Numbered from the stretch's first letter, positions 43,198 to 53,388 are shown. The stretch is 64,000 nt of DNA from Sphingomonas japonica (GCF_006346325.1 NZ_VDYR01000001.1:248001-312000); one strand, 5' to 3'. A program made the numbers and translations. Notes: generated by a model from the sequence alone, not told the origin.

Positions 43198-43647
43198 ATG
43201 CTGTTGCTGTTCACTGCACTTTTCCTGCAGACTGCGGCCGCGCCTTCGGCCGAGGCGGAGGCGCTGGGATTGCGTCTGGCCCAAGCCGGAACGCTGGCGT
43301 CGATCGCGCCGATGCTGATCGAGAAGGACTTAGGCGAGCTTGCTGCCGAGGATAGCAGCCTGACCCCCGCCGAGCGCGACCGGCTGCTGGAGATCGGCCG
43401 CACGCAGGGCCGCGCCGGATATGCCAGGGTGACCGCTGCGATCGGGCATGCCTATGCCAAGCGGCTGAGCGTCGCCGACCTGACGCTGCTGGTGGCACAT
43501 GCCGAGGATCCCGCGGCGCGGCGCTTCTCGGCCGCGGTTCCCGGAGCGCTTGCCGAGGCGATGCAGGGCATCGGTACGATCGACCTGAAAAAGGATGTTG
43601 CCGCCGCGTTCTGTCGCGACACCGGGAAGCTGTGCGATCGCGACTGA
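43198..43647 (+). CDS. Hypothetical exported helical protein (DUF2059-like)
   Basis: A 149-residue protein with a signal peptide MLLLFTALFLQTAAA and a helical mature part: LGLRLAQAGTLASIAPMLIE, LTPAERDRLLEIGRTQ, and a C-terminal CRDTGKLCDRD cysteine pair. The helical pattern, with a LAQAG-type start and a central helix followed by a small Cys region, resembles DUF2059 domains, but the match is weak. GGGAGAGA precedes ATG 43198. No function can be assigned. Confidence 0.6.
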   Translation: MLLLFTALFLQTAAAPSAEAEALGLRLAQAGTLASIAPMLIEKDLGELAAEDSSLTPAERDRLLEIGRTQGRAGYARVTAAIGHAYAKRLSVADLTLLVAHAEDPAARRFSAAVPGALAEAMQGIGTIDLKKDVAAAFCRDTGKLCDRD

Positions 43648-43693
43648 TACGGGACCGGCATCGCCGCTATCTTCAGAACGGCTGCTCGGAGGG

Positions 43694-44728
43694 TTATGGC
43701 CGGCGCATTGCGCGGGTCAGAGACCGGATCAACGCTTCCGAAGTCGCCTCGTCGTCGAACGGGCGACCGTTCGTGAGCAGCACGGCCGCGTGCGTCGGTG
43801 TTCGCACGACGAGCGCGAAGATACCCGGAATGGCTCCGAAATGGGTCAGCGTTCCGTCCGGCCGGATGCGCCACCCCAGTCCGTAATGGCTCTGCCCTGC
43901 AACGGCGAAGGGGGGCCTGAAGCGCACCAGCGGATCGACCGGCCCTGCGGCGAACCGCCAGTAATCCAGGGCGGACCCGGTCCATCCACCCGCCGGCCCC
44001 AATGCGCGCCATGCATTGGGTGAAAACCGGCTGGGATGCGTGACGCTGGGCAGCCCAAGATAGGCCAGCCCCGACCGCCGCGGGCGCAGGATGAGACGTG
44101 CAACGGCTTCGGCATAATCAAGTCGGGCCGCACGTTCGATCGCCTGCCCGATGCGGCAATAGCCGATGTTCGAATAGGCATAGCGCTCGCCGGGGCGGAA
44201 ATCATTCGCAGGCATGCGATTGGCGATGACACGGCAATCGTCTGGATCGGCAAGCCCGATCCGCTGAGCGCTGACAGGGTCGCCGATCGGGTCGAAGGTG
44301 AGCGCCCGGTCCCAGCCGCCGCTATGTGAAAGCAGCTGGCGAAGCGTTGCCCCGTTTGCGGTTTCGGGAAGCGGTCGGTCGAGCCGAAGCTTGCCCAAGC
44401 GGACCAGCGCCAACGCAGTAGCGGCGGTAAGCGGCTTTGCCAGACTGGCGAGGCGGAAGCGGTCGCCGACCCGCATCGGCTGGCCCGGCGCCGCTTCACC
44501 CCAGGCGACCAGTCGCACGGGTCCGCCGATCGGCCCGATCGCGAGCACCGCGCCGCCGATGCCTTCGCGCGCCAGCATGCTCGGGATGGCGCGCTCCGGC
44601 GCAGGCGGCAGGTGCGCGCATGCGATCACGGATCCGAGCAGAAGCGCCATCGGGAGGGCCAGCAGCAGCAAAGCGCGCCGGCGCCACCGCGGGCGGAGTG
44701 GGGGCAGGGGCGGGCGGGGCAGGACCAC
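43694..44728 (-). CDS. Membrane-anchored class C beta-lactamase-like serine hydrolase
   Basis: A 344-residue serine hydrolase of the penicillin-binding family. A Pro/Arg-rich N-terminus and a hydrophobic segment (18-38, RALLLLALPMALLLGSVIAC) anchor or export it. SLAK (95-98) supplies the nucleophile and lysine; the YSN motif is Tyr185-Asn187; the C-terminal part has THFGAIPGIFA in place of KTG. Such proteins are D,D-carboxypeptidases, esterases or beta-lactamases; sequence cannot tell which. Confidence 0.85.
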   Translation of the reverse strand: MVLPRPPLPPLRPRWRRRALLLLALPMALLLGSVIACAHLPPAPERAIPSMLAREGIGGAVLAIGPIGGPVRLVAWGEAAPGQPMRVGDRFRLASLAKPLTAATALALVRLGKLRLDRPLPETANGATLRQLLSHSGGWDRALTFDPIGDPVSAQRIGLADPDDCRVIANRMPANDFRPGERYAYSNIGYCRIGQAIERAARLDYAEAVARLILRPRRSGLAYLGLPSVTHPSRFSPNAWRALGPAGGWTGSALDYWRFAAGPVDPLVRFRPPFAVAGQSHYGLGWRIRPDGTLTHFGAIPGIFALVVRTPTHAAVLLTNGRPFDDEATSEALIRSLTRAMRRP

Positions 44729-44764
44729 GCTGGCGCGCTACCGCGAAAACGCTAAGATAGCGTG

Positions 44765-45091
44765 ATGGCACGCATCGCGACCTATGCCGAATTCTGGCCC
44801 TTTTACCTTCGCGAGCATGCGAAGCCGGAAACGCGGCGGCTGCATTATATCGGCACCGCGCTCACGTTGCTGTTGCTGCTGGTCGCGCTCAATTCGGGCG
44901 GGTGGTGGTGGCTGGCGATCCCGCTGGCCGGGTACGGCTTTGCTTGGTTCGCCCATTTCCGGGTCGAGAGAAACCGGCCGGCGACGTTCACCCATCCTTT
45001 ATGGTCGCTGGTGAGCGATTACCGCATGTTCTTCCTGGCAGTGACGGGTCGATTGGGGCCGCATCTGCGGGCGGCCGGCGTGGCGACCTGA
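44765..45091 (+). CDS. Mpo1-like (DUF962) membrane protein
   Basis: A 108-residue member of the DUF962/YGL010w family, whose yeast member Mpo1 is an Fe2+ dioxygenase that alpha-oxidises 2-hydroxy fatty acids. Family motifs: [20 protein letters not shown] with conserved His residues and [20 protein letters not shown]; two TM helices at about 25-60 and 76-95. The bacterial role is unknown. ATG 44765 is preferred to the adjacent GTG 44762. Located just downstream of the divergent serine hydrolase gene. Confidence 0.85.
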   Translation: MARIATYAEFWPFYLREHAKPETRRLHYIGTALTLLLLLVALNSGGWWWLAIPLAGYGFAWFAHFRVERNRPATFTHPLWSLVSDYRMFFLAVTGRLGPHLRAAGVAT

Positions 45092-45183
45092 AGCGCGTGT
45101 CGCCGCGGATCGGGCCCGACGCTTTCGGGCGGCAAAGGCGAGCTACCTTGCGATCCGCCTGAAGGCGACCCTATCTCGCTGTC

Positions 45184-46176
45184 ATGCCCATCGCGCCCAA
45201 CACCCTCGCCCTGATCGGAAATACGCCGCTGGTTCGCCTCAATGGACCGAGCGAGGCGGCCAATGCCGACATCTTCGGCAAGTGCGAATTCGCCAATCCG
45301 GGTGCCAGCGTGAAGGATCGCGCGGCGCTGTTCATCGTCGAGGATGCCGAAGCGCGCGGCTTGATCCGGCCGGGGGGGACGATCGTCGAGGGGACCGCGG
45401 GAAACACCGGGATCGGGCTGGCACTGGTCGCCAATGCCAAGGGGTATCGCACGATCATCGTCATGCCCGAGACCCAAAGCCGCGAGAAGATGGACACGCT
45501 GCGCGCGCTGGGCGCCGAACTGGTGCTGGTGCCCGCCGCGCCTTATTCGAATCCGGGGCATTTCGTTCACACCAGCCGCCGCATCGCCGAGGAAACGCCC
45601 AACGCGATCTGGGCCAACCAGTTCGACAATATCGCCAATCGCCGCGCGCATATCGTCGGCACGGCAAGCGAGATCTGGGAGCAGATGGACGGGCGGATCG
45701 ACGGGTTCACCTGCGCGGTCGGCACTGGCGGGACGCTGGCAGGCGTCGGCCTCGGCCTCAAGGAGCGCGACGGCGACGTTCGGATCGCCCTGTCCGACCC
45801 GCATGGCGCCGCGCTGTACGAATATTATGCGTGCGGCGAGCTCAAGTCCGAGGGCTCGTCGGTTGCCGAGGGCATCGGCCAGGGACGGATCACCGCCAAT
45901 CTGGAGGGGGCGCCGATCGACACGCAGTTTCGTATTTCCGACGAGGAAGGTCTCGAATGGGTCCGGCGGCTGCTCGACGAGGAAGGGCTGTGCCTCGGCC
46001 TCTCGTCGGGGATCAACGTCGCCGGTGCGGTGCGGCTGGCGCGCGAGATCGGCCCGGGTGCGCGCGTGGCGACGATCCTGTGTGACACCGGGTTCCGGTA
46101 TCTCTCGACGCTCTACAACCCCGAATGGCTGATTTCCAAGGGGCTGCCGGTTGCTGAAACGCTTCGCGGCGATTGA
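45184..46176 (+). CDS. cysK: Cysteine synthase A
   Basis: PLP enzyme making L-cysteine from O-acetylserine and sulfide. 330 residues. PLP lysine is Lys44 in ANPGASVKDRAAL; the substrate loop is EGTAGNTGIG; the phosphate loop is AVGTGGTLAGVG; VIGLGQGRI-type variants are replaced by EGIGQGRITANLEGAP. It is slightly longer than E. coli CysK at the C-terminus (NPEWLISKGLPVAE). Some sphingomonad homologues are annotated as CBS-like, but the motifs here are cysteine-synthase type. Confidence 0.92.
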   Translation: MPIAPNTLALIGNTPLVRLNGPSEAANADIFGKCEFANPGASVKDRAALFIVEDAEARGLIRPGGTIVEGTAGNTGIGLALVANAKGYRTIIVMPETQSREKMDTLRALGAELVLVPAAPYSNPGHFVHTSRRIAEETPNAIWANQFDNIANRRAHIVGTASEIWEQMDGRIDGFTCAVGTGGTLAGVGLGLKERDGDVRIALSDPHGAALYEYYACGELKSEGSSVAEGIGQGRITANLEGAPIDTQFRISDEEGLEWVRRLLDEEGLCLGLSSGINVAGAVRLAREIGPGARVATILCDTGFRYLSTLYNPEWLISKGLPVAETLRGD

Positions 46177-46220
46177 ACGGTCGACAAGCGGGCCCAGTTC
46201 GTACCATATATGTCACAGCC

Positions 46221-46568
46221 ATGAAGAGCCGGTCGCAGGAATCTCCCCAAGCAATGCAGCGCGTTCGTGTCGGTGTGACCGGCCTTGCGTCGGTCGTCCT
46301 GCTGATCGGCGTCGCCGCGGCGGTGTGGAGTTCGGCAAGCCGAGAAGCTCCGGTGACGGCGGTCGGCGCGTCCAATTCGGCCGTAGTCGCCAATATTACC
46401 AGCCCTATCGACGCGACCGGTGACGCCGCCGCCGTGGAGACCGAGCCTCTCGCCGAGCTGGGAGCCGCGCCGAGCACCGCATCGACCGAAGAGGTCAATG
46501 CCGCGGATATCGAGCGAGCGCTGAACATCTACGACGAGGCTGTCCCGCCCGCCCCGCCGCCCCGCTGA
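46221..46568 (+). CDS. Hypothetical single-pass membrane protein
   Basis: A 115-residue protein with an N-terminal hydrophobic segment (VRVGVTGLASVVLLIGVAAA) and an acidic, Ala/Thr-rich tail ending in PPAPPPR. No family known. ATG 46221 chosen; an upstream TTG overlapping the cysK stop is less likely. It follows cysK in the same direction by 44 bases, and may be cotranscribed. Confidence 0.55.
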   Translation: MKSRSQESPQAMQRVRVGVTGLASVVLLIGVAAAVWSSASREAPVTAVGASNSAVVANITSPIDATGDAAAVETEPLAELGAAPSTASTEEVNAADIERALNIYDEAVPPAPPPR

Positions 46569-46691
46569 AAGATCCTCACAGTATCGGTCTGATCGCGATC
46601 GCACGAGTAGTGCGACGGTGACCGCGCGCGCATACCCGCCAGAGCTGCTCGTAAGACCATACCAAGAACATAACCAGAAAAATCCGCTATT

Positions 46692-46727
46692 TGGGGAGAG
46701 AGTGGGGCTTTTTCCCCTAAAATCCCC
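46692..46727 (+). promoter_or_regulatory. Candidate MraZ operator upstream of mraZ
   Basis: The segment contains two TGGGG repeats 11 bases apart (46692 and 46703), then two CCCC tracts in opposite orientation (46714-46717, 46724-46727). MraZ of other bacteria binds tandem TGGG-type repeats before its own gene. Position 145-180 bases before mraZ fits autoregulation; exact spacing differs from the E. coli 10-base period. Confidence 0.5.
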
Positions 46728-46774
46728 ATCTGAGGCATTGTTTCCCAGTCGCGCTTTTGGTACGCCAAAGGCTC

Positions 46775-46861
46775 AAGGGGGGCACGCCCTTACCATCGAT
46801 GATTCCGGTCGGACGGCGACGCGTAACTGCGCCTTTCGAAGCGGAAAGGGTGTGCCCCCTT
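46775..46861 (+). repeat. Inverted repeat in the mraZ leader
   Basis: AAGGGGGGCACGCCCTT (46775-46791) pairs almost fully with AAAGGGTGTGCCCCCTT (46845-46861), leaving a 53-base loop. It ends 10 bases before mraZ, so a folded leader could affect translation of the first dcw gene. Confidence 0.5.
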
Positions 46862-46871
46862 CGAACAGGGG

Positions 46872-47357
46872 ATGGTCGTGTCGAGGGTATTGTTCGAGGG
46901 GTTCGCGCTGCAGGCGGTCGACGAGAAGGGTCGCGTCGCGATCCCCGCCGATCTGCGCGCGGCGCTCGACGCCAATGCCGACACGCGCCAGATCGTCGTG
47001 ACGACGCACCGGGCCGATCCGTGCCTGTCGGCCTATGACACCGAATGGTCGAAGGTCCAGCACGCCAAGCTCGAGCTGGAAGAGCGGATCGCGCTCGAAC
47101 AGGGGCGCGAGGTCGATACCGACACTCGCCGCCGCCTGCGGGGTATCGTCGAGAAGGCGCCGTACGACGCCAGCGGGCGGTTCGTGCTGCCGCCCTATTT
47201 CCGGCAAAAGGCGAAGATCGAGCGGCTGGCCTTCTTCGCCGGATCGCTCGATACTTTCGATATCTGGGCGCCCGAGCAGCTGCTCGCGCTGGACGGCATC
47301 GACGAACAGCTGCGTGACATCTGCGCCTTTTACTATCATCGCAAGGTGAAGGGGTGA
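46872..47357 (+). CDS. mraZ: Transcriptional regulator MraZ
   Basis: First gene of the dcw cluster; a ring-forming DNA-binding protein that controls its own operon. 161 residues with two SpoVT/AbrB-like modules: [14 protein letters not shown] (about 16-29) and [14 protein letters not shown] (98-111). Normal length for the family. Start ATG 46872 follows AGGGG. The stop overlaps the start of rsmH. Confidence 0.95.
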   Translation: MVVSRVLFEGFALQAVDEKGRVAIPADLRAALDANADTRQIVVTTHRADPCLSAYDTEWSKVQHAKLELEERIALEQGREVDTDTRRRLRGIVEKAPYDASGRFVLPPYFRQKAKIERLAFFAGSLDTFDIWAPEQLLALDGIDEQLRDICAFYYHRKVKG

Positions 47358-48319
47358 ACGCCCGCTTCGCCCCGGTCGCCGACGCGCCGCACGTGCCCGT
47401 GCTGCTCGCCGAAGTGCTCGACGCGCTCGCCATCGTGCCCGGCGAGCGCCATGTCGACGCGACCTTCGGCGCCGGCGGCTATACCCGCGCGATGCTGGGC
47501 CGGGGAGCGATGGTGGTGGCGTTCGACCGCGATCCCGATGCAATCGCCGGCGGCGCAGCGCTGTCGGCAGAGGCGGGCGAGCGCCTGATGCTGATCGAGG
47601 CGCCGTTTTCCGGGATGGCGCGCGAGCTGGACGAACGCGACCTGGTGCCGGTCGATGGGGTGGTGATGGACATCGGCGTGTCGTCGATGCAGCTCGACCA
47701 GGCCGAGCGCGGTTTTTCGTTCCAGGCCGACGGACCGCTTGACATGCGCATGAGCCAGGCGGGCGAGAGCGCGGCCGATTTCGTCAACGAAGCCGACGAG
47801 GCGGTGATCGCCGACGTCCTGTTCCGTTATGGCGAGGAGCCGCGATCGCGCCGGGTGGCGAAGGCGATCGTCGCCGCGCGCCCCTTGTCGCGCACTGGCG
47901 AACTGGCCGACGTCATCCGCCGCGCGCTGGGCTATCGCGCGCATGACAAGAAGGACCCGGCGACGCGCTGCTTTCAGGCGATCCGCATCCACCTCAATCG
48001 TGAACTCGACGAGCTGGTCGAGGGGCTGGCGGCTGCAGAGCGCGTGCTGGCGCCGGGCGGGCGGCTGGCGGTGGTGACGTTCCACAGCCTCGAGGACCGG
48101 CTGGTCAAGCGCTTCCTGCGCGAGAGATCGGGCAGCGAGCCGGCGGGATCGCGGCACTTGCCGCAAGTGCGGGCGCTGCACGCGCCGAGTTTCGAGACCC
48201 CGGCGCGCGCGGTGCGGGCGGGGGAGGCCGAGGTGTCGCGCAATCCGCGGGCACGATCGGCCACGCTTCGGGTCGCGCGGCGTACGAGCGCGGCACCATG
48301 GCAACAGGGGACGATGTGA
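47354..48319 (+). CDS. rsmH: 16S rRNA (cytosine(1402)-N(4))-methyltransferase RsmH
   Basis: SAM-dependent methylation of C1402 in the ribosomal P-site region of 16S rRNA. 321 residues. [12 protein letters not shown] and the motif I segment [15 protein letters not shown] (34-48), [20 protein letters not shown] (about 97-116), and [17 protein letters not shown] near the end. Starts with a GTG overlapping the mraZ stop by four bases. Confidence 0.96.
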   Translation: MNARFAPVADAPHVPVLLAEVLDALAIVPGERHVDATFGAGGYTRAMLGRGAMVVAFDRDPDAIAGGAALSAEAGERLMLIEAPFSGMARELDERDLVPVDGVVMDIGVSSMQLDQAERGFSFQADGPLDMRMSQAGESAADFVNEADEAVIADVLFRYGEEPRSRRVAKAIVAARPLSRTGELADVIRRALGYRAHDKKDPATRCFQAIRIHLNRELDELVEGLAAAERVLAPGGRLAVVTFHSLEDRLVKRFLRERSGSEPAGSRHLPQVRALHAPSFETPARAVRAGEAEVSRNPRARSATLRVARRTSAAPWQQGTM

Positions 48320-48882
48320 TGGCGATGCAGCGGATGAAGGGGTTCGGGTGGTTTCTGACCGGCGTCATCGTGGCGCCGGGCTGCTATCTGGTTTCGTCGC
48401 AAGTCGCCGCCGAGCGGGCGCGGGTGCAGTCGGTCGAGCGCGCCATCGCCGCGGCAGAAGCGGATATCCGCGCGCTCGAGACCGAATTCGGGACGCGCGC
48501 CAATCTCGCGCAGCTTGAACGCTGGAACGGCGACGTGCTCGCGCTGGTGGCGCCCCGGCCCGACCAGTTCGTCCAGGGCGAGATGGGGCTAGCGGCGCTG
48601 CACGCGCCCAAGCCGGGCGAGGCGGGCTACCGCGTCGCCGCCTATGTCGTGCCGTCGGGCGTGCCTGACCTCCCTGCGCCGCTGCCAGCGGCCCCCAAGG
48701 CGGAAGCGGTCGAGCTTGCCAGCAACGACGTCGCCCGGCCCCGGCCCGTCGTCGCGGCCGCTGCGACGCCGCGGCCGGACAAGGCGCAGGCGGTGGCGAT
48801 GCTCGACGATGCCCTGCTCAGCGAGAATACGCTTGGCGACATCCTCAAGGGCGCGCGCCGCGAAGCGGTGTCCGGCCGTTGA
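48319..48882 (+). CDS. ftsL: Cell division protein FtsL-like
   Basis: Bitopic division protein linking FtsQ with FtsI/FtsW. Position between rsmH and ftsI, one TM segment (FGWFLTGVIVAPGCYLVSSQ) followed by a coiled coil (ERARVQSVERAIAAAEADIR) identify it. At 187 residues it is long because of a Pro/Ala-rich C-terminal tail (about 115-187), as seen in sphingomonads. The ATG at 48319 overlaps the rsmH stop (TGATG); an ATG at 48298 is possible. Confidence 0.82.
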   Translation: MAMQRMKGFGWFLTGVIVAPGCYLVSSQVAAERARVQSVERAIAAAEADIRALETEFGTRANLAQLERWNGDVLALVAPRPDQFVQGEMGLAALHAPKPGEAGYRVAAYVVPSGVPDLPAPLPAAPKAEAVELASNDVARPRPVVAAAATPRPDKAQAVAMLDDALLSENTLGDILKGARREAVSGR

Positions 48883-50582
48883 TCGTCCTCGCTGCGCCCC
48901 GCGCCGCCGACCGCCGCTTCACCGATCAACGGCATTCGCTGGTCGCGACCGCGCAGGTGCGCCTGATGATCCTGCTGCTGCTGTTCGCGGCGGGCATCTC
49001 GCTGGTGCTGGCGCGGCTCGCCTGGCTCGGCATCGTGGCGACGCCAGACAGTGTGGCCGCGGGGACGGCGGTTGGGATGGCGCGCGGCGATATTGTCGAT
49101 CGCAATGGCGCGACGCTGGCGCGGACCATCGACGCGTGGTCGATCGGCGTGCATCCTGACAAGGTCATCGGTGACAAGGTTGACCTCGCACGGCGGCTTG
49201 CCGAGATGATGCCAGAGCATAGTGCGGCCTATTATCACAACAAGCTGATGCTCGATGCGTCGTTCACCTATCTCAAGCACCGCGCGATGCCCGAACTGGT
49301 GACGCAGGTGAACGCGCTGGGCGAGCCCGGCATCGCATTTGCCCGCGAACCCGAGCGGCTGTATCCGCAGACGACATTGGCGGCACATGCGCTCGGCATC
49401 GTCAATTTCGACGGGCAGGGGGTGCGCGGGATCGAGCGGCATCTCAATGATCGGCTGACCAACCCCGCGCTCAATTCGGAGCCCGTGGCGCTGTCGATCG
49501 ACCTGCGCGTGCAGGGTGCGCTCGAAAGCGAACTCGGGCACGCGATGGCGACGTTCCAGGCACGCGGCGCAGCGGGGCTGATCCTCGACGTCGCCACCGG
49601 CGAGGTCATGGCGATGACGTCGCTACCAAGCTTCAATCCCAACAAGGCGCGCGGCGGCGAAGACGAGCTGCGCAACAACGTCACCCAGTCGGTCTATGAG
49701 CTGGGTTCGACTTTCAAGCCGCTGACCATGGCCGAGGCGATCGAGACCGGGGTGGTGCCGTCGATGTCCAAGCGCTTCGACGCGACCGCGCCGATCCAGG
49801 TCGGTCGATTCCGTATTCGCGACGATCACGCGCAGAATCGCTGGCTCAACGTGCCAGAAACGCTGGTGCATTCGTCGAACATCGCCACCGCGCGGATCGC
49901 CGACGAGATGGGTCAGGCGCGGATGGAGCATCTGTTCCGCAAGCTCGGATTCAACACTGCGCCCGACATCGAGATCGAGAAATCCGGAACGATCTGGCCG
50001 AAATTCTGGGCGCGCACGACGACGATGACGTCGGCCTATGGCCATGGTATCGCGATCACTCCGCTGCACCTTGCCAGCGCCTATGCGGCGATGGTCAACG
50101 GAGGCATCTGGCGGCCGGCGACGCTTATGAAGATCGCGCCTGGCAAGGCGCCGGCGGGTCGCCGCGTGTTTTCGGAAAGCACCAGCGCGCGCATGCGCCA
50201 GTTGCTGCGGCTGGTCGTGCTCGAGGGAACCGGGCGCAAGGGTGACGCTCCCGGCTTTCGCATCGGCGCCAAGACCGGCACGGCAGAACGTCCCGATGGC
50301 GGCGGATATAACAAGCGGGTCAACGTATCGACGTTCGCAGCGGCTTTCCCAATGGACGCACCACGCTATGTGGTGGTCGCCATGCTCGACTCACCCAAAG
50401 GTACCGCCGAGACATTCGGCTTCAGCACCGCGGCATGGAATGCGGCGCCGGTCGTCAGTCGCCTGGTGATGCGCACCGGGCCGATGCTGGGCGTCATCCC
50501 CGACATGAACCGCGACATCGACGTGTCCGAACTGATGCCGCTGCTGTGGAAGGCGCCCGGCGAGCGCAAGGCCGCGCAATGA
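48879..50582 (+). CDS. ftsI: Peptidoglycan D,D-transpeptidase FtsI (penicillin-binding protein 3)
   Basis: Septal transpeptidase. 567 residues: TM helix about 29-50, dimerisation domain, then the transpeptidase domain with STFK (277-280, Ser277 nucleophile), SSN (332-334) and KTG (465-467). ARGDIVDRNGATLA (69-82) is the class B PBP motif. TTG start overlaps the ftsL stop by four bases (TTGA), an unusual start that the overlap supports. The stop overlaps murE. Confidence 0.95.
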   Translation: MIVLAAPRAADRRFTDQRHSLVATAQVRLMILLLLFAAGISLVLARLAWLGIVATPDSVAAGTAVGMARGDIVDRNGATLARTIDAWSIGVHPDKVIGDKVDLARRLAEMMPEHSAAYYHNKLMLDASFTYLKHRAMPELVTQVNALGEPGIAFAREPERLYPQTTLAAHALGIVNFDGQGVRGIERHLNDRLTNPALNSEPVALSIDLRVQGALESELGHAMATFQARGAAGLILDVATGEVMAMTSLPSFNPNKARGGEDELRNNVTQSVYELGSTFKPLTMAEAIETGVVPSMSKRFDATAPIQVGRFRIRDDHAQNRWLNVPETLVHSSNIATARIADEMGQARMEHLFRKLGFNTAPDIEIEKSGTIWPKFWARTTTMTSAYGHGIAITPLHLASAYAAMVNGGIWRPATLMKIAPGKAPAGRRVFSESTSARMRQLLRLVVLEGTGRKGDAPGFRIGAKTGTAERPDGGGYNKRVNVSTFAAAFPMDAPRYVVVAMLDSPKGTAETFGFSTAAWNAAPVVSRLVMRTGPMLGVIPDMNRDIDVSELMPLLWKAPGERKAAQ

Positions 50583-51994
50583 AGCTGGGCGCCATCACCG
50601 GAGGCGCCGAAAGCGCGACGATTACCGGCTTCGCGATCGACCATCGCAAGGTCGCGCCCGGCACGATCTTCGGCGCGTTCCAGGGCACACGCGTCAATGG
50701 CGAGGACTATATCGCCGCCGCGGTCCAGGCCGGTGCGATCGCGGTGGTCGCACGGCCCGAGGCGGTGGTGGAGGGCGCGGTACATATCGCCGACCATCAT
50801 CCGCGCGAGCGCTTTGCTCGCGCAGCCGCGCAGTTCTTCGCTCCGTTCCCGCCGATCGCGGTCGCCGTCACCGGCACCAACGGCAAGACGTCGACGGTCG
50901 AGTTGACCCGGCAATTGTGGCGGATGGCCGGGCACCACGCCGCTTCCATCGGCACGCTGGGGGTGACCACCGCCGACGAGCGGGTGTCGACCGGGCTGAC
51001 CACGCCCGACGTCGTCACCTTCTTGAGCAACGTCGCCGGGCTCGCGCGCGAGGGCGTGACGCATCTGGCGTTCGAGGCGTCGAGCCACGGCCTGTCGCAA
51101 TATCGCACCGAAGGGCTGCCGGTGCGCGCGGCCGCCTTCACCAATCTTAGCCGCGACCATCTCGACTATCACAAGGACATGGCGGAATATTTCACCGCCA
51201 AGCTGCGACTGTTCGCCGATGTGCTCGATCCCGACGGGACGGTGGTGGTGTGGGCCGACGACGCCAATCACGAGCGCGTCGTCGATCTGGCGCATGCGCG
51301 CGGCAACGCGCTGATGAGCGTCGGCGTCCACGGCCAGACGTTGCGGCTGGTGTCGCGCGATCCGACGCTGCTGGGCCAGGGGCTGGTGATCGAGGCCGAG
51401 GGCAAGCAGTACAAGGTCACCTTGCCGCTGATCGGCGCGTACCAGGCCGCGAACGCGCTGGTCGCCGCCGGGCTGGTGATCGCGACCGGCGGCGACGTCG
51501 CGACGACGCTGCTGTCGCTCGGGCGGCTGGCACCGGTCCGCGGGCGGCTCGAACGTGCGGTCATCACCCGGGCGGGAGCGCCGGTCTATGTCGATTATGC
51601 GCATACCGCCGATGCGCTGCAGGCGGCGATCTCGGCATTGAAGCCGCATGCCACCGGGCGGCTGATCGTGGTGTTCGGCGCGGGCGGCGACCGCGACGTC
51701 GGCAAGCGCGAGGAAATGGGCGCGACGGCGGCGCTCCATGCCGACCTCGTCATCGTCACCGACGACAATCCGCGCACCGAGGATGCCGGGCAGATCCGCC
51801 GCCACGTGCTGAAGGGCGCACCGGATGCGATCGAGATCGCCGGGCGGCGCGAGGCGATCGCCTATGCGCTGCGCGAGGCGGGGCAGGAGGACATCGTGCT
51901 GCTGGCGGGCAAGGGGCACGAGCAGGGCCAGGTGGTCGGCGATCTGGTGCTGCCGTTCGACGACGTCAGCGTGGCACGGGAGTGCGCAGCGTGA
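50579..51994 (+). CDS. murE: UDP-MurNAc-L-Ala-D-Glu:meso-diaminopimelate ligase MurE
   Basis: Adds meso-diaminopimelate to UDP-MurNAc-dipeptide. 471 residues. ATP loop GTNGKT at 99-104, substrate region EASSHGLSQYR, and DNPR at 396-399, the motif selecting meso-DAP over lysine. VYVDYAHTADAL is also conserved. ATG 50579 overlaps the ftsI stop. A long upstream extension of this frame lies inside ftsI and is not part of the gene. Confidence 0.96.
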   Translation: MKLGAITGGAESATITGFAIDHRKVAPGTIFGAFQGTRVNGEDYIAAAVQAGAIAVVARPEAVVEGAVHIADHHPRERFARAAAQFFAPFPPIAVAVTGTNGKTSTVELTRQLWRMAGHHAASIGTLGVTTADERVSTGLTTPDVVTFLSNVAGLAREGVTHLAFEASSHGLSQYRTEGLPVRAAAFTNLSRDHLDYHKDMAEYFTAKLRLFADVLDPDGTVVVWADDANHERVVDLAHARGNALMSVGVHGQTLRLVSRDPTLLGQGLVIEAEGKQYKVTLPLIGAYQAANALVAAGLVIATGGDVATTLLSLGRLAPVRGRLERAVITRAGAPVYVDYAHTADALQAAISALKPHATGRLIVVFGAGGDRDVGKREEMGATAALHADLVIVTDDNPRTEDAGQIRRHVLKGAPDAIEIAGRREAIAYALREAGQEDIVLLAGKGHEQGQVVGDLVLPFDDVSVARECAA

Positions 51995-53388
51995 GCCTGT
52001 GGACCTCCGCCGAAATCGCGGCCGCCACCGATGGGGCTGCATCGAGCGATTTTGTCGTCAGCGGCGTCACGTTCGATTCACGCGAAGTCGGCCCCGGTGA
52101 TCTGTTTATCGCATTGAGCGGCGAGGCTACCGATGGGCATCGCTATCTCGACCAGGCGTTCGCGCGTGGTGCCGCCGGGGCAATTGTCTCCGAGCCCTGC
52201 GCGCATCCGCATGTCCGCGTCGCCGACACGATGGCCGCGCTCGAGGCGCTTGGCCGCGCCGGGCGCGATCGGTCTGCAGCCAGGATCGTCGGGGTAACCG
52301 GGTCGGTCGGCAAGACCGGCACCAAGGAAGCCCTGTTCGCCGCGCTCGACCGAAACGATCCGGGCTGCGCGCATCGGTCGGTCAAGAGCTACAACAACCA
52401 TACCGGGGTGCCGCTGAGCCTGGCGCGGATGCCGCGCGACGCGCGGTTCGGCATATTCGAGATGGGCATGAACCATGCCGGGGAGCTGGCCGCGCTGACG
52501 CGGATGGTGCGCCCGCACGTCGCGATCGTCACCGCGATCGCGCCTGCTCACGCCGCCTATTTCACCGGCGAGGAAGCGATCGCCGACGCCAAGGGTGAAA
52601 TCTTCCAGGGGCTCGAGCCCGGCGGCTTCGCGATCGTTCCGCAGGACAGCCCGCATCGCGATCGGCTGGTGTCGGCCGCGGCTCCCCATGCCGCCCGGGT
52701 GGCGACGTTCGGAATCGGCGACGGCGCCGATATCCGTGCGCTCGAGACGATGCCGTCGATCGCCGGCGGCAGCTTCGTCAGTGCCCGGCTGGGGACGCGC
52801 GAGCTGACCTTTACCGTGCGCCAGCCCGGCGCGCATTGGGTTAGCAATGCGTTGGCCATCATCGGCGCGGTCGATGCGGTCGGCGGCGACCTGGCGCTGG
52901 CGGGCCTCGCGCTGGCCGACATGGGCGGGCTTCCGGGGCGCGGACAGCGGTTCGTGACTCCGGTCGATGGCGGCACCGCAGTGGTGATCGACGAAAGCTA
53001 TAACGCCAACCCGTCGTCGATGCGCGCGACGCTGGCGGTACTGGGTCAGATGGACGCCAACCGCCGGATCGCGGTGCTCGGCGAGATGCGCGAACTGGGC
53101 GAGGGCAGCGACGCCTATCACGCGGCGCTGAGCGAGCCGATCGTGGCGGCACGCGTCGAACTGGCCATATTGGTCGGCGAAGCGATGGCCGCGCTTGGCC
53201 AAGCGCTTGAGAAGCGAGTCGAATTCGTCCATGTCGCCGACGCCGCGACCGCGCGCGACCGCCTGATGGCGGCGCTAGCGCCGGGCGATGCGGTGCTCAT
53301 CAAGGGTTCGAATGCGGTCGGGCTTTCGGGTGTCGTTGCGGCACTTGCAGGCGGGGGCGCGGCAGCCGGGTCGGGGTCACACGGATAA
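51991..53388 (+). CDS. murF: UDP-MurNAc-tripeptide:D-Ala-D-Ala ligase MurF
   Basis: Adds D-Ala-D-Ala to complete the pentapeptide. 465 residues. Family segments [17 protein letters not shown] (26-42), P-loop [39 protein letters not shown] and [16 protein letters not shown] 51991 overlaps the murE stop. The frame is open far upstream within murE, but that part is a shadow. Confidence 0.95.
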   Translation: MSLWTSAEIAAATDGAASSDFVVSGVTFDSREVGPGDLFIALSGEATDGHRYLDQAFARGAAGAIVSEPCAHPHVRVADTMAALEALGRAGRDRSAARIVGVTGSVGKTGTKEALFAALDRNDPGCAHRSVKSYNNHTGVPLSLARMPRDARFGIFEMGMNHAGELAALTRMVRPHVAIVTAIAPAHAAYFTGEEAIADAKGEIFQGLEPGGFAIVPQDSPHRDRLVSAAAPHAARVATFGIGDGADIRALETMPSIAGGSFVSARLGTRELTFTVRQPGAHWVSNALAIIGAVDAVGGDLALAGLALADMGGLPGRGQRFVTPVDGGTAVVIDESYNANPSSMRATLAVLGQMDANRRIAVLGEMRELGEGSDAYHAALSEPIVAARVELAILVGEAMAALGQALEKRVEFVHVADAATARDRLMAALAPGDAVLIKGSNAVGLSGVVAALAGGGAAAGSGSHG

